Source: Ferroplasma sp. | GTDB taxonomy: Archaea > Thermoplasmatota > Thermoplasmata > Thermoplasmatales > Thermoplasmataceae | Assembly (NCBI RefSeq): GCF_031200575.1 | Contig: NZ_CP133597.1 | Coordinates: 1,054,001-1,118,000 of the forward strand | DNA: 64,000 bases | Direction: 5' to 3' | In this document: piece by piece, positions 18,579 through 25,955 of the stretch | Numbering within the stretch: the first letter of the stretch is position 1 | Layout of the letters: every line of letters starts with the position of its first letter | Translations under genes and position numbers: made by a program | Notes under the pieces: model-generated | Seen by the model: only the letters and a program-made list of their open reading frames with translations | The model's database searches: none | What the model was told of the DNA's origin: nothing

Positions 18579-19969
18579 CAGCTGTAAAGCCACTCCACAA
18601 TGTTCGTTAGAAACAGATCCACTGCTTCCCTGGGCATTGCTGATGCCATGCCATAGACAGGTGCAAGTCCGGCTGCTTTGCTCTCTCCACTTTTCATTAA
18701 CTTAACAGATTCCTGAAGGTCATGTACGTATCCCTCCTTTACTCCTGGCTCAGTCTGCCTCATGGTGAGTGCTATATGAAACGCCGGTGGGTTGGCAAGC
18801 CCGCTAAGCATCCATCCCTTTTTACCCATTTCAGCCATTAAGGAGTATGGATTTATTGCATCAGAGGTCAGTGCAACAACCCATAATGGATTCCCCATGA
18901 GTTTTAATTCAGGAATTTTCTTAACCTCATTGATTATGTATTTTCCTGTATCCAGAATGGACCTGCTGCTCTTCTGGTATCCTGATGAACCCATAAGGAG
19001 CATGACAGCCCAGGCAGCAACAATGGGATACCCGGGCCTGCTGCCTGCCATGGTGGGGGTGAAGTATATACCACCTTTCCATGTTCCTGTGGCATAGAGC
19101 TGATTCTGAAATAGTTCGCTATTTCTGTAGAGCACCACTGATGTGCCCTTGGGCGCAAAACCATATTTATGTGTATCCATGGAAATGGATGTTACACCCT
19201 CAAGCCTGAAATCAAATGGCGGCAGCGGGCATCCTGCATTATTCGCCCATGGAATTATGAAACCGCCAAGGCAGGCATCCACATGCATTCCTATACCATG
19301 GTCATGTGCAATTTCAGACATTTCCTTTACAGGGTCAAAGGTTCCGTAGGGGAAGTTAGGCATGGAACCTACTATTGCAACAGTGTTTTTAGTTATGGCA
19401 GATTTCACCTTCTCAATATCGGCTATGTAATTTTCATCAAGGTCTACAAATACAGGTTTCATACAGAAATAGTCACAGGCTTTCAGGAATGCTGCGTGTG
19501 CAGATACCGGAAGTATGATTTCCGGTTCTGTGATGCCCCTTGATTTTCTGTAATAATCACGATACGCCTTCATGGCCAGGAGTATGCTTTCAGTGCCGCC
19601 TGATGATACCACGCCCCTGGTGGACTCATTGCCATTCATTATGCCGGCACACATAGATACTATCTCAGTTTCGAATTTAGTTAGGCTTGGCCAGACATCC
19701 GGATGTAGTGGATTGGACTGTGAATACACAGAATAAACCCTGTCCAGAAAATTAAGCAGGTCACTTCCACCATGATATACAGCACCTGATACCTTGCCTG
19801 CCTTCCACTGCCTGTTCTCCTCGCTTGAGTATTTTTTAAGGGTACCGAGGATACTATCACCATCTATGCCTGTGTCCGGTATTTCACGGTATTCCTTAGA
19901 ATTATTTTTGTATGGCTTGAGGCTTTTTTGTAGTTCTTCCATAATCTTATCAATGTCAAGATTGTCCAT
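18578..19969 (-). CDS. PLP-dependent lyase/decarboxylase, sphingosine-1-phosphate-lyase-like
   Basis: A 463-residue group II PLP enzyme. The Schiff-base Lys268 is in MDTHKYGFAPKGTSVVLYR, followed by WKGGIYFTPTMAGSRPGY, which is the sphingosine-1-phosphate lyase form rather than the glutamate or tyrosine decarboxylase form. Upstream GGTESILLAMKAYRD and VHVDACLGG equivalents (MHVDACLGGFIIPW) bind the cofactor. Family members cleave a phosphorylated amino alcohol into an aldehyde and phosphoethanolamine, or decarboxylate amino acids. Archaea have no sphingolipids, so the true substrate is open; a retro-aldol step feeding the coupled FGGY kinase is one idea (inference). Confidence 0.75.
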   Translation of the reverse strand: MDNLDIDKIMEELQKSLKPYKNNSKEYREIPDTGIDGDSILGTLKKYSSEENRQWKAGKVSGAVYHGGSDLLNFLDRVYSVYSQSNPLHPDVWPSLTKFETEIVSMCAGIMNGNESTRGVVSSGGTESILLAMKAYRDYYRKSRGITEPEIILPVSAHAAFLKACDYFCMKPVFVDLDENYIADIEKVKSAITKNTVAIVGSMPNFPYGTFDPVKEMSEIAHDHGIGMHVDACLGGFIIPWANNAGCPLPPFDFRLEGVTSISMDTHKYGFAPKGTSVVLYRNSELFQNQLYATGTWKGGIYFTPTMAGSRPGYPIVAAWAVMLLMGSSGYQKSSRSILDTGKYIINEVKKIPELKLMGNPLWVVALTSDAINPYSLMAEMGKKGWMLSGLANPPAFHIALTMRQTEPGVKEGYVHDLQESVKLMKSGESKAAGLAPVYGMASAMPREAVDLFLTNIVEWLYS

Positions 19970-20080
19970 TAGTGATTATAAACTGTGGTGTATATAAAAA
20001 TTTGTCTCAAGTGAAAAGTCGTACAGGATTATTGTTTGCATATAATTTCAATAAATAAGGACAGTATTAAAAATCAGTTA

Positions 20081-20281
20081 TTATCTGGGAACATGAGAAC
20101 ATTCCTCAAATATGAATGATTTTCCTGATCTGCGCAGGCCACTTTCCGTTACTATATTAATTCCACTTAATATTTTAAGCATTTTATTAATGTAAAACTT
20201 CCTTGATATGCCTGTATAAGATTTTTTACCCCAGAAATTGTAATCTGATAAAATGCTGATAAATTCCTCATCTGAAATCAT
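20081..20281 (-). pseudogene. N-terminal fragment of an archaeal AAA ATPase (DUF4143-type)
   Basis: A 66-codon frame starts MISDEEFISILSDYNFWG and reaches a Walker A-like LRRSGKSF, then stops a few residues later. Archaeal AAA_14/DUF4143 ATPases of about 400 residues begin in just this way, with the P-loop near residue 50, so this is the broken head of such a gene. The remainder is missing. The palindromic operator-like sites of the intact gene are still upstream (20283-20330). Confidence 0.6.
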
Positions 20282-20282
20282 T

Positions 20283-20330
20283 ATGTCACATAAGACATGT
20301 TTTTATGTAAATATTGTGTCACATGTGACA
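20283..20330. promoter_or_regulatory. Two TGTC...GACA palindromes before the AAA ATPase fragment
   Basis: TGTCACATGTGACA at 20317-20330 is a perfect 14-bp palindrome, and ATGTC-N6-GACAT at 20283-20298 repeats the same half-sites. They flank the probable TATA region and reach to within 2 bp of the start codon, an arrangement expected for autoregulation. Confidence 0.5.
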
Positions 20331-20374
20331 TACTATTTAAAAAAATTCACCATCGTGTACCATATTATGTTTAT

Positions 20375-20566
20375 TTATAAAGGGTACCTCCTGTTGAACA
20401 TCTCTTTAATCTTATCATGGCATCTATAGTATCCATTCTTTATTCCAGGATTCTCATCCAGATACTGGTTATGCTCTATTTTCATAAGTGCTTCCGGTTT
20501 CTCTTTGACTGTGTTTTCTATTTTATCCTCTACATCCCATACGTTTATATTGTCAGATTCCGTATT
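20375..20566 (-). pseudogene. Transposase N-terminal remnant (mutator/IS256-like?)
   Basis: A 63-codon minus-strand frame without a usable start reads ...WDVEDKIENTVKEKPEAL...HNQYLDENPGIKNGYYR... and ends RRYPL. The NP-x-x-KNGYYRR-type stretch resembles the N-terminal part of mutator-family transposases, but it lacks the following catalytic domain. Two TAA codons sit just before it after an AAGGAGG. Assignment is tentative. Confidence 0.35.
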
Positions 20567-20637
20567 TTATTACCTCCTTGTTGCTCAAAAGAGTTATTTC
20601 TCCCTGTTATTTAATGATCATTTCGTTATTAACAGGG

Positions 20638-20663
20638 GGTTTATATTTACACAAAATATGTTA
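20638..20663. repeat. Solo IS-end-like repeat, copy 2
   Basis: TTTATATTTACACAAAATATG is almost identical to 2949-2974. It lies directly before the transposase remnant at 20702 and probably belongs to that element. Confidence 0.4.
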
Positions 20664-20701
20664 CACAACCGAGGGAGAATATAGAGCAGTGCTTCTGTGC
20701 A

Positions 20702-20986
20702 ATGAAGAATGACATGAAGAATGATAAAACATACCTGAGGGACAATGATGCCATAAGAGGCTATTTCTTCATATCATTCATCGCACTGTACATACATTAC
20801 AGGATACTTGAGATATTAAGAATCAATGATTTGATAGGGAAGTACTCTGTGAATGAACTACTGTTTGAACTGTCAAAGGTCTATGCAGTGAAATACTCAG
20901 ATAATAAGATAGAGTTCAATGAAATCCCTAAAAAGGTGGAATCACTATTAAAGAAGATAAACATGGACATATTACCTAAGAATTAG
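20702..20986 (+). pseudogene. C-terminal remnant of IS4/IS1634-type transposase
   Basis: The 94 codons from NDAIRGYFFISFIALYIHYR to IPKKVESLLKKINMDILP match the last 80 or so residues of IS4/IS1634-family DDE transposases (the helix after the catalytic Glu and the terminal linker). Everything before it is missing, so the element is dead. A second remnant of the same C-terminus lies on the minus strand near 25655-25775. Confidence 0.65.
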
Positions 20987-21378
20987 CCAGTTAAGGTTAA
21001 TAAATTATCTACATACATATATGACTGTGGAGGTCTAGAACCGAGGCATATCTCATTAAATGCTCTTGGCTGGCTTAATAATTGTAAATCTGTAATTTTA
21101 ATTGCGTAGCCAATTTCTGAATCTTTAAAGTAACTAAAAAATTCTTTTTTGGATATTCCAGATTCTTTTTTTAGTTCTGCCCAAAGGTCTTTCGGTTCTT
21201 TACTAATAATACTTCCTATTATAAAATATCCTATAATTTTTTTGTCCGGGCTTGAAGAGTATATAATTGCATATCTTACATTTTTATTTTTAAAAATTTT
21301 TCTCCTGAATTCATATTTCTTTTTACCTTTTATAATTTTTTTAGTATATTTTGGCTTAATTGAAAGTATAACATCCAT
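20983..21378 (-). CDS. ASCH-domain (PUA-like) protein
   Basis: A 131-residue protein with the ASCH fold: ILSIKPKYTKKIIKGKKKYEFRR at the N-terminus is the family opening, followed by the strands YAIIYSSSPDKKIIGYFIIG. ASCH and EVE domains are PUA-like folds that bind RNA or modified nucleotides; some have N4-acetylcytidine amidohydrolase activity. Its start overlaps the end of the PIN-GNAT-PUA gene by 23 bp, so the two are co-translated and probably act together. Very AT-rich codon use compared with the metabolic genes nearby points to transfer. Confidence 0.75.
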   Translation of the reverse strand: MDVILSIKPKYTKKIIKGKKKYEFRRKIFKNKNVRYAIIYSSSPDKKIIGYFIIGSIISKEPKDLWAELKKESGISKKEFFSYFKDSEIGYAIKITDLQLLSQPRAFNEICLGSRPPQSYMYVDNLLTLTG

Positions 21379-22756
21379 CTATACCTACATGCTTTTTTAT
21401 TTTATTATATTTTTCATTGTTTATTTTCATTATAGATTGCGGAGCCCCTTTTAATATTTCATTTTTGATCAAATAATCTAAATCTAAACCCTTTTTAAAT
21501 GTAAAATTATATAAAAACATAATAACTAGCTGATTTCCATTCTTAATATCTTTTTTATTATAAACGCTTCTCTTTCCTATCACTTTTATAATATCATCAC
21601 TATTATTAAGTCTATATGCTTTTTCAACAATACCAATATTTAACAAACTCTTTTTATCCTCAGAACGATAAAACATTATTACATCTCCAGGATTTATGTT
21701 TTTTATTCTTGAATTTGAAATATATGCTTTTTCTATTGTATTTTTTTCTGTTATTGGTTCACCAGAAAATTCAGTAATCAGCGTTTGTATATTATTTTTT
21801 TGCACAAATAATCTATTATAAAACTCTGGTTTAATTGGTATAATGAATTTATTAACTTTCACCCCATCATAGAAGCTAGGGTAATATATTTTATCAAATT
21901 TAATAATATCATTTGGACTTTCATAATTTTCTGGAATTAACTGTTTAACATAAACACGTTCATTGCGTTCATTTAAACCATAATCTATAAAACCGTATTT
22001 TTCAATTAAACTTATTAAATAATCATTATCCTCCGGAAAATGTGTAAGGTATGTTTCAAATATTTTTAGTTTTAAACATATATCTATAATAATTCTTATA
22101 AATAATTCACCCAACTTATAACCTGTTGAGGTAACAATAAATGTTGAAATTTTTAATCTGTTTTTTACACTTAAGCCCCAATCTTTAAGTTTTATAGTTT
22201 CCTTCTCTTCTTTATATATTATAATGCCTCCAATACTATCATCATCATTATAATAAACAGCACATTTTCTTTTTTCTTTAGATATCTTTTCAAACCATTC
22301 ATTAAATTCACTATACTCAGATTTTAATTTATCAAAAATTTTATCATTTAGATTAATATTATCTACTGTATCAAATTTTATTTTAGGTGAATACAGTGAT
22401 GGTGTTTCTGAAAGTATATTATAAGAATCTGATATAGTTAGTATTTGATTTTCTATACCTAAATTCTGTGATATTGAAAGGATTTTAATATTTTCTGTTA
22501 TTAAAAAATCATTTTCTTTTTTATAAATAGAATAAAGCATGTATTTATCAATTTTATTTTTAAGGTTTAATTTATCTATAAAATCATTCCTAACATTTTC
22601 ATCAACATTTATTATTTTATAATTTTTTAGTTTGCCATTTATTTTATGTTCATCTGTTAAATTATAAAAAATCACCATTATGTCATTACTGTTTAATACC
22701 TCGAAAAGTTTGTCATTATTTAAATCTAAAATTTTTTGATCTATTAATATTTTCAT
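21356..22756 (-). CDS. PIN-like / GNAT acetyltransferase / PUA-EVE-like three-domain protein
   Basis: A 466-residue protein with three parts. Residues 1-115 look PIN-like (MKILIDQKIL, then NDFLITENIKILSISQ, the usual place of later PIN acidic residues). Residues about 145-280 are a GNAT acetyltransferase: LKISTFIVTSTGYKLGELFIRIII is the acetyl-CoA-binding V/IxxxxGxG/A-like helix and LIEKYGFIDYG the C-terminal signature. Residues about 300-460 are PUA/EVE-like (IKNINPGDVIMFYRSEDKKSLLNIGIVEKAY). It is the first gene of a pair with an ASCH protein. Such combinations suggest a toxin or RNA-modifying defence module, but no enzymatic activity is established by the sequence alone. Confidence 0.65.
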   Translation of the reverse strand: MKILIDQKILDLNNDKLFEVLNSNDIMVIFYNLTDEHKINGKLKNYKIINVDENVRNDFIDKLNLKNKIDKYMLYSIYKKENDFLITENIKILSISQNLGIENQILTISDSYNILSETPSLYSPKIKFDTVDNINLNDKIFDKLKSEYSEFNEWFEKISKEKRKCAVYYNDDDSIGGIIIYKEEKETIKLKDWGLSVKNRLKISTFIVTSTGYKLGELFIRIIIDICLKLKIFETYLTHFPEDNDYLISLIEKYGFIDYGLNERNERVYVKQLIPENYESPNDIIKFDKIYYPSFYDGVKVNKFIIPIKPEFYNRLFVQKNNIQTLITEFSGEPITEKNTIEKAYISNSRIKNINPGDVIMFYRSEDKKSLLNIGIVEKAYRLNNSDDIIKVIGKRSVYNKKDIKNGNQLVIMFLYNFTFKKGLDLDYLIKNEILKGAPQSIMKINNEKYNKIKKHVGIDGCYTFN

Positions 22757-23067
22757 TAAATCACTTTAGATGGTAAATTCTTCAAAAATATTAAATGTAT
22801 TCATCATAAAAAGTTTATTAAAGAAGTATTATTTATATTCTTAAAATACTATGTTATTTAGAATGATGATAATGTAATTATTCTGATGTAAATTTAAAAT
22901 TAATGCATCTTCATCTGTTATTTTCAAACTCTTGTAATATGTATTTTACCAAGGGTATAGTTTCAGGTGTAATCACCGATTTGGAATTCACCATTTTATC
23001 CGGTTTAAAATTCCCCACCTGATTATAGCATCAGTGGTGGAATTTGATTGGCAGCGAGGTGTGGAGA
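22757..23067. other. AT-rich intergenic region, probable IS21 left end
   Basis: No gene. The right half (about 22975-23067) contains GAATTCACCATTTTATCC and a later GGTGGAATTTGATTGG just before the IstA-like start, so it is probably the left end of the decayed IS21 element. Confidence 0.35.
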
Positions 23068-23430
23068 ATGATTAAAAATATGGTTGAAAGAGGAATTAGC
23101 AAGGCTGAAATAGCAAGGCAGTTGGGAATAGACAGTAAGACCGTAAGGAAATAAGCCAGTAGCAATAATATGCCATCTGTTAAAAAACACAGTAAAAGGG
23201 CATCAAAGCTGGACCCTTACAGGGATTGGATAAAGGGTCTTATTGAAAAGTACAATCTTTCCAATGTCAGGATATTGGAGGAAATCAGGCAGGATGGATA
23301 TGATGGTGGAAAGACAATACTGGGAGATTACTGCCTTACACTCAGGAAGGACCGCAGAATTCAGGCAGTGTACCGCTATGAAACAGAAAGCAGTCACAGG
23401 TAGATTTTGCTGAATTTATGAAATGCCAGT
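23068..23430 (+). pseudogene. IS21-family IstA transposase, decayed
   Basis: ATG 23068 opens MIKNMVERGISKAEIARQLG, the helix-turn-helix of IstA, then meets a TAA in VRK*. The same frame continues with SKLDPYRDWIKGLIEKYN and YRYETE, and after a one-base shift with SQVDFAEF, the first catalytic Asp block of IS21. The rest, and IstB, are missing; an IS5-type remnant on the other strand takes over near 23405. Confidence 0.75.
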
Positions 23431-23640
23431 CTATCCTTAATGATCTGCAGGATAATGTCCTGAAGTTGGGTATATCTGTAATATTCAGCAGTTCCATGAA
23501 TTCAGGATGGTTATTGAAGAAATATTTAGACGGCCTGTATGATACTCCATATATCTTCAATATTACAATAATTTTTACAATAAGGGATGCGGGATATTTT
23601 CTTATTCTATCCTCCGTAACTATTTTTATCCAACCTCTGC
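23405..23640 (-). pseudogene. IS5-type transposase N-terminal remnant
   Basis: The minus strand reads EDRIRKYPASLIVKIIVIL then KIYGVSYRPSKYFFNNHPE and PNFRTLSCRSLRIDWHFIN, a recognisable N-terminal region of an archaeal IS5/IS4-superfamily transposase. The catalytic part is absent because the frame runs into the IS21 remnant. Confidence 0.5.
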
Positions 23641-23754
23641 ATAGTTAATGGGATGTGGTTCGTTGCCATATCCCATCAATGTTTTTAAAATTAATAAATA
23701 TGGCAATTGTTGAACAAATTATGAAAGTTTGGATAGCCTAATGGCTCAATGAAA

Positions 23755-23900
23755 TGAATAATTTAAATGACGGCAAAATAATAATAGGTAATGCATCATA
23801 AGATTACAACAATATAAGGCCATATTCTACATTGGATTATTATTCACCAATGCGGTTTCTTGATAAATGGAATAATGAAGTAAATTTAGGAAATATTTCA
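23755..23900 (+). pseudogene. Integrase-type transposase C-terminal scrap (IS3/IS481-like)
   Basis: The plus strand near 23807-23885 encodes YNNIRPYSTLDYYSPMRF, the usual end of rve-family integrases (IS3 and IS481), with nothing left of the catalytic core. Confidence 0.5.
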
Positions 23901-23956
23901 AATAAAATTTCATGAAGGATTAAATTATAAAAATATAAAAGTGATTGTGGATTTTA

Positions 23957-25402
23957 TTAATTTCCATTTGCCTCAATAAAACTTTTTAAATCATTTAAAT
24001 CCATCAAAATGATATCTTTGTCCTTTAAAGTATTTATATCCCCAATAAAGCCGGATTTAGAGAATAATGCATAAATAACATTGCAATTATTATATTTTTC
24101 GAGCAAAATTCTGGATTTTTCTCTTAATTTATCTATCAATGATACAGATATTTTTTTATCAGTCCATTTACATTCACCAAATAATATTTCATTTCTTTCA
24201 TGGGAATAGGCAACTATGTCTATCTCCTCAATATTTTTACCTTCTTCCTTTGATTTGTTTTTGCCCCACCACCTTGACACATTATCATAATATTTTCCCG
24301 TTAAACCGTCATATATTAATGATCTTATTAAAAATTCAAACCTTTCACCCGAATAGGTATTAAAATCATTTTTTATATAATTAAGCACTTTTTCTGTCCT
24401 TGAATTTTCTATCTCACTTTTATTTGGCAATATATAACGAAACCAGAATGATAAATAATTATCCTTAATCCAGTAAAGCCTGCGTTTAAAATTCTCATTT
24501 GAGCCAAATGGCATTTCAGGCCCTATAAAATCAAGGGACATTAAAACATCAATATATTTTGATACCATGCTTTTATCCATTCCTGTATATGAGCATATTT
24601 CATTGAGCCTGTGGTTTCCAATGGCTATTGCCTTTAAAATTGTAAAGTAATTTCTGGCCTCCCTTAATTCACTTCTTAATAAGAATTCTGCCTCCTCATA
24701 AAGATAGCTGCCACGGTTTAGGAAATTATTTGTTAAATTATCCCAGAATGGCAATTTAGAATTGAATTTCAATATATATTCTGGTATTCCACCAAGAACA
24801 AAATAACTATTGCATAGATCCTCAATGTTATAGTTAAGAAAATTATTGATATATTTAAATTTTAATGGCTTGATTCTAATCTGGCCTGTCCTTCTTCCAT
24901 ATAATGGGGATTTGTAAGATAAAACATCATTTTCCATTACGCTCACAGATGACCCGGAAAGAATTAAAAAAACATTATTATTTTTAAGAAATGAGTCATA
25001 AATTTTCTGAAAAATTGATGGTATTGATCTGTTGGCCTCTATTAAATATGGGAATTCATCTATTGCAATAATAATTTTTGATTTTTTTGTTTTTTCTATG
25101 AAATTTTTGTTATTTACAATCGATGCAAAAAGTGAATACCAGTCATTGTAATGTGCATATTCAATGCTTTTATCGTTGAAAAATTCTGATAATAACCTCT
25201 GGAAATTTCTTATATTCTCAGTATCTCCCTCATTGGTTGCAAGAAAGTACAAACCATGGCCTGACATAAAATGATTTATAAGCTCCGTTTTCCCAACCCT
25301 TCTTCTTCCATATATAATAATTAATTCAGGATTATCATTAGAATGATGATTTTTTAATATATCCATTTCCTCAATTCTATCAATAAATTTTTGTTGAGAC
25401 AT
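23957..25402 (-). CDS. Archaeal AAA ATPase with DUF234 nuclease-like C-terminus
   Basis: A 481-residue P-loop ATPase. Walker A is GRRRVGKTEL near residue 32, Walker B IIAIDEFPYLIEA near residue 110, and the sensor LILSGSSVSVME and PLYGRRTGQI are the archaeal ATPase signature. A winged-helix part follows (NEICSYTGMDKSMVSKYIDVL). The C-terminal DUF234 domain contains EEIDIVA...ILFGECKW, a D...E-x-K pattern of PD-(D/E)xK nucleases. The family is abundant in archaea, often near mobile DNA, and its role is unproven; a toxin or defence role is a common suggestion. Palindromes lie right at its start codon. It sits among IS remnants. Confidence 0.78.
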   Translation of the reverse strand: MSQQKFIDRIEEMDILKNHHSNDNPELIIIYGRRRVGKTELINHFMSGHGLYFLATNEGDTENIRNFQRLLSEFFNDKSIEYAHYNDWYSLFASIVNNKNFIEKTKKSKIIIAIDEFPYLIEANRSIPSIFQKIYDSFLKNNNVFLILSGSSVSVMENDVLSYKSPLYGRRTGQIRIKPLKFKYINNFLNYNIEDLCNSYFVLGGIPEYILKFNSKLPFWDNLTNNFLNRGSYLYEEAEFLLRSELREARNYFTILKAIAIGNHRLNEICSYTGMDKSMVSKYIDVLMSLDFIGPEMPFGSNENFKRRLYWIKDNYLSFWFRYILPNKSEIENSRTEKVLNYIKNDFNTYSGERFEFLIRSLIYDGLTGKYYDNVSRWWGKNKSKEEGKNIEEIDIVAYSHERNEILFGECKWTDKKISVSLIDKLREKSRILLEKYNNCNVIYALFSKSGFIGDINTLKDKDIILMDLNDLKSFIEANGN

Positions 25403-25421
25403 AAGTATAATACTTTATACT
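25403..25421. promoter_or_regulatory. Palindromes at the start of the DUF234 ATPase
   Basis: AAGTAT-A-ATACTT (25403-25415) and AGTATA-N6-TATACT (25404-25421) overlap and touch the ATG at 25402. A TTTAAATTT box lies further upstream, so a protein bound here would cover the transcription start. Confidence 0.4.
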
Positions 25422-25955
25422 CAACTAATATTTAAATTTAAGTTTATATAAATTACAACTTTATACCAATATAAATAATCTGTATATAAATAATAAAAGC
25501 ATAAATCATGAATAATTATCCAAAATATTAATCCATGGATTCAAAATATGGTACAGGATCTTAATCTTCTCACTTGTATTGAACATTATTGCTCATTAGT
25601 GATGAGAAGGGTATTAAAATTATGAAACATACTAAAATAATTGTTATAATCTTTAATCGGTAATTCTTAGGTAATATGTCTAGGTTTATCTTCCTTAACA
25701 GTGATTCTACATTTTGAGGAATTTCATTGAACTCTATCTAATCATCAGAGTACTGGATTACATAGTGGTTATATTAACACTTAATATTGTACACAACCAT
25801 GGAACAGCCTCCTTCAAAATGTATTCATTGCTTTATATGATCTGGCATAATATAACAAAACATAGAAAATGAAATGTTAAGGGATTCCTTGAAATGCATA
25901 ATCATGATAAATGTTATATGTGGTATGATATCATTACTTTAAGTCCAAATTCCAT
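25422..25955. other. Gene-free region with IS4/IS1634-type remnant
   Basis: No intact gene. The minus strand at about 25655-25775 gives RIEFNEIPQNVESLLRKIN-like text, the same transposase C-terminus as at 20870-20986 with substitutions. The rest is AT-rich sequence without recognisable coding. Confidence 0.5.
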
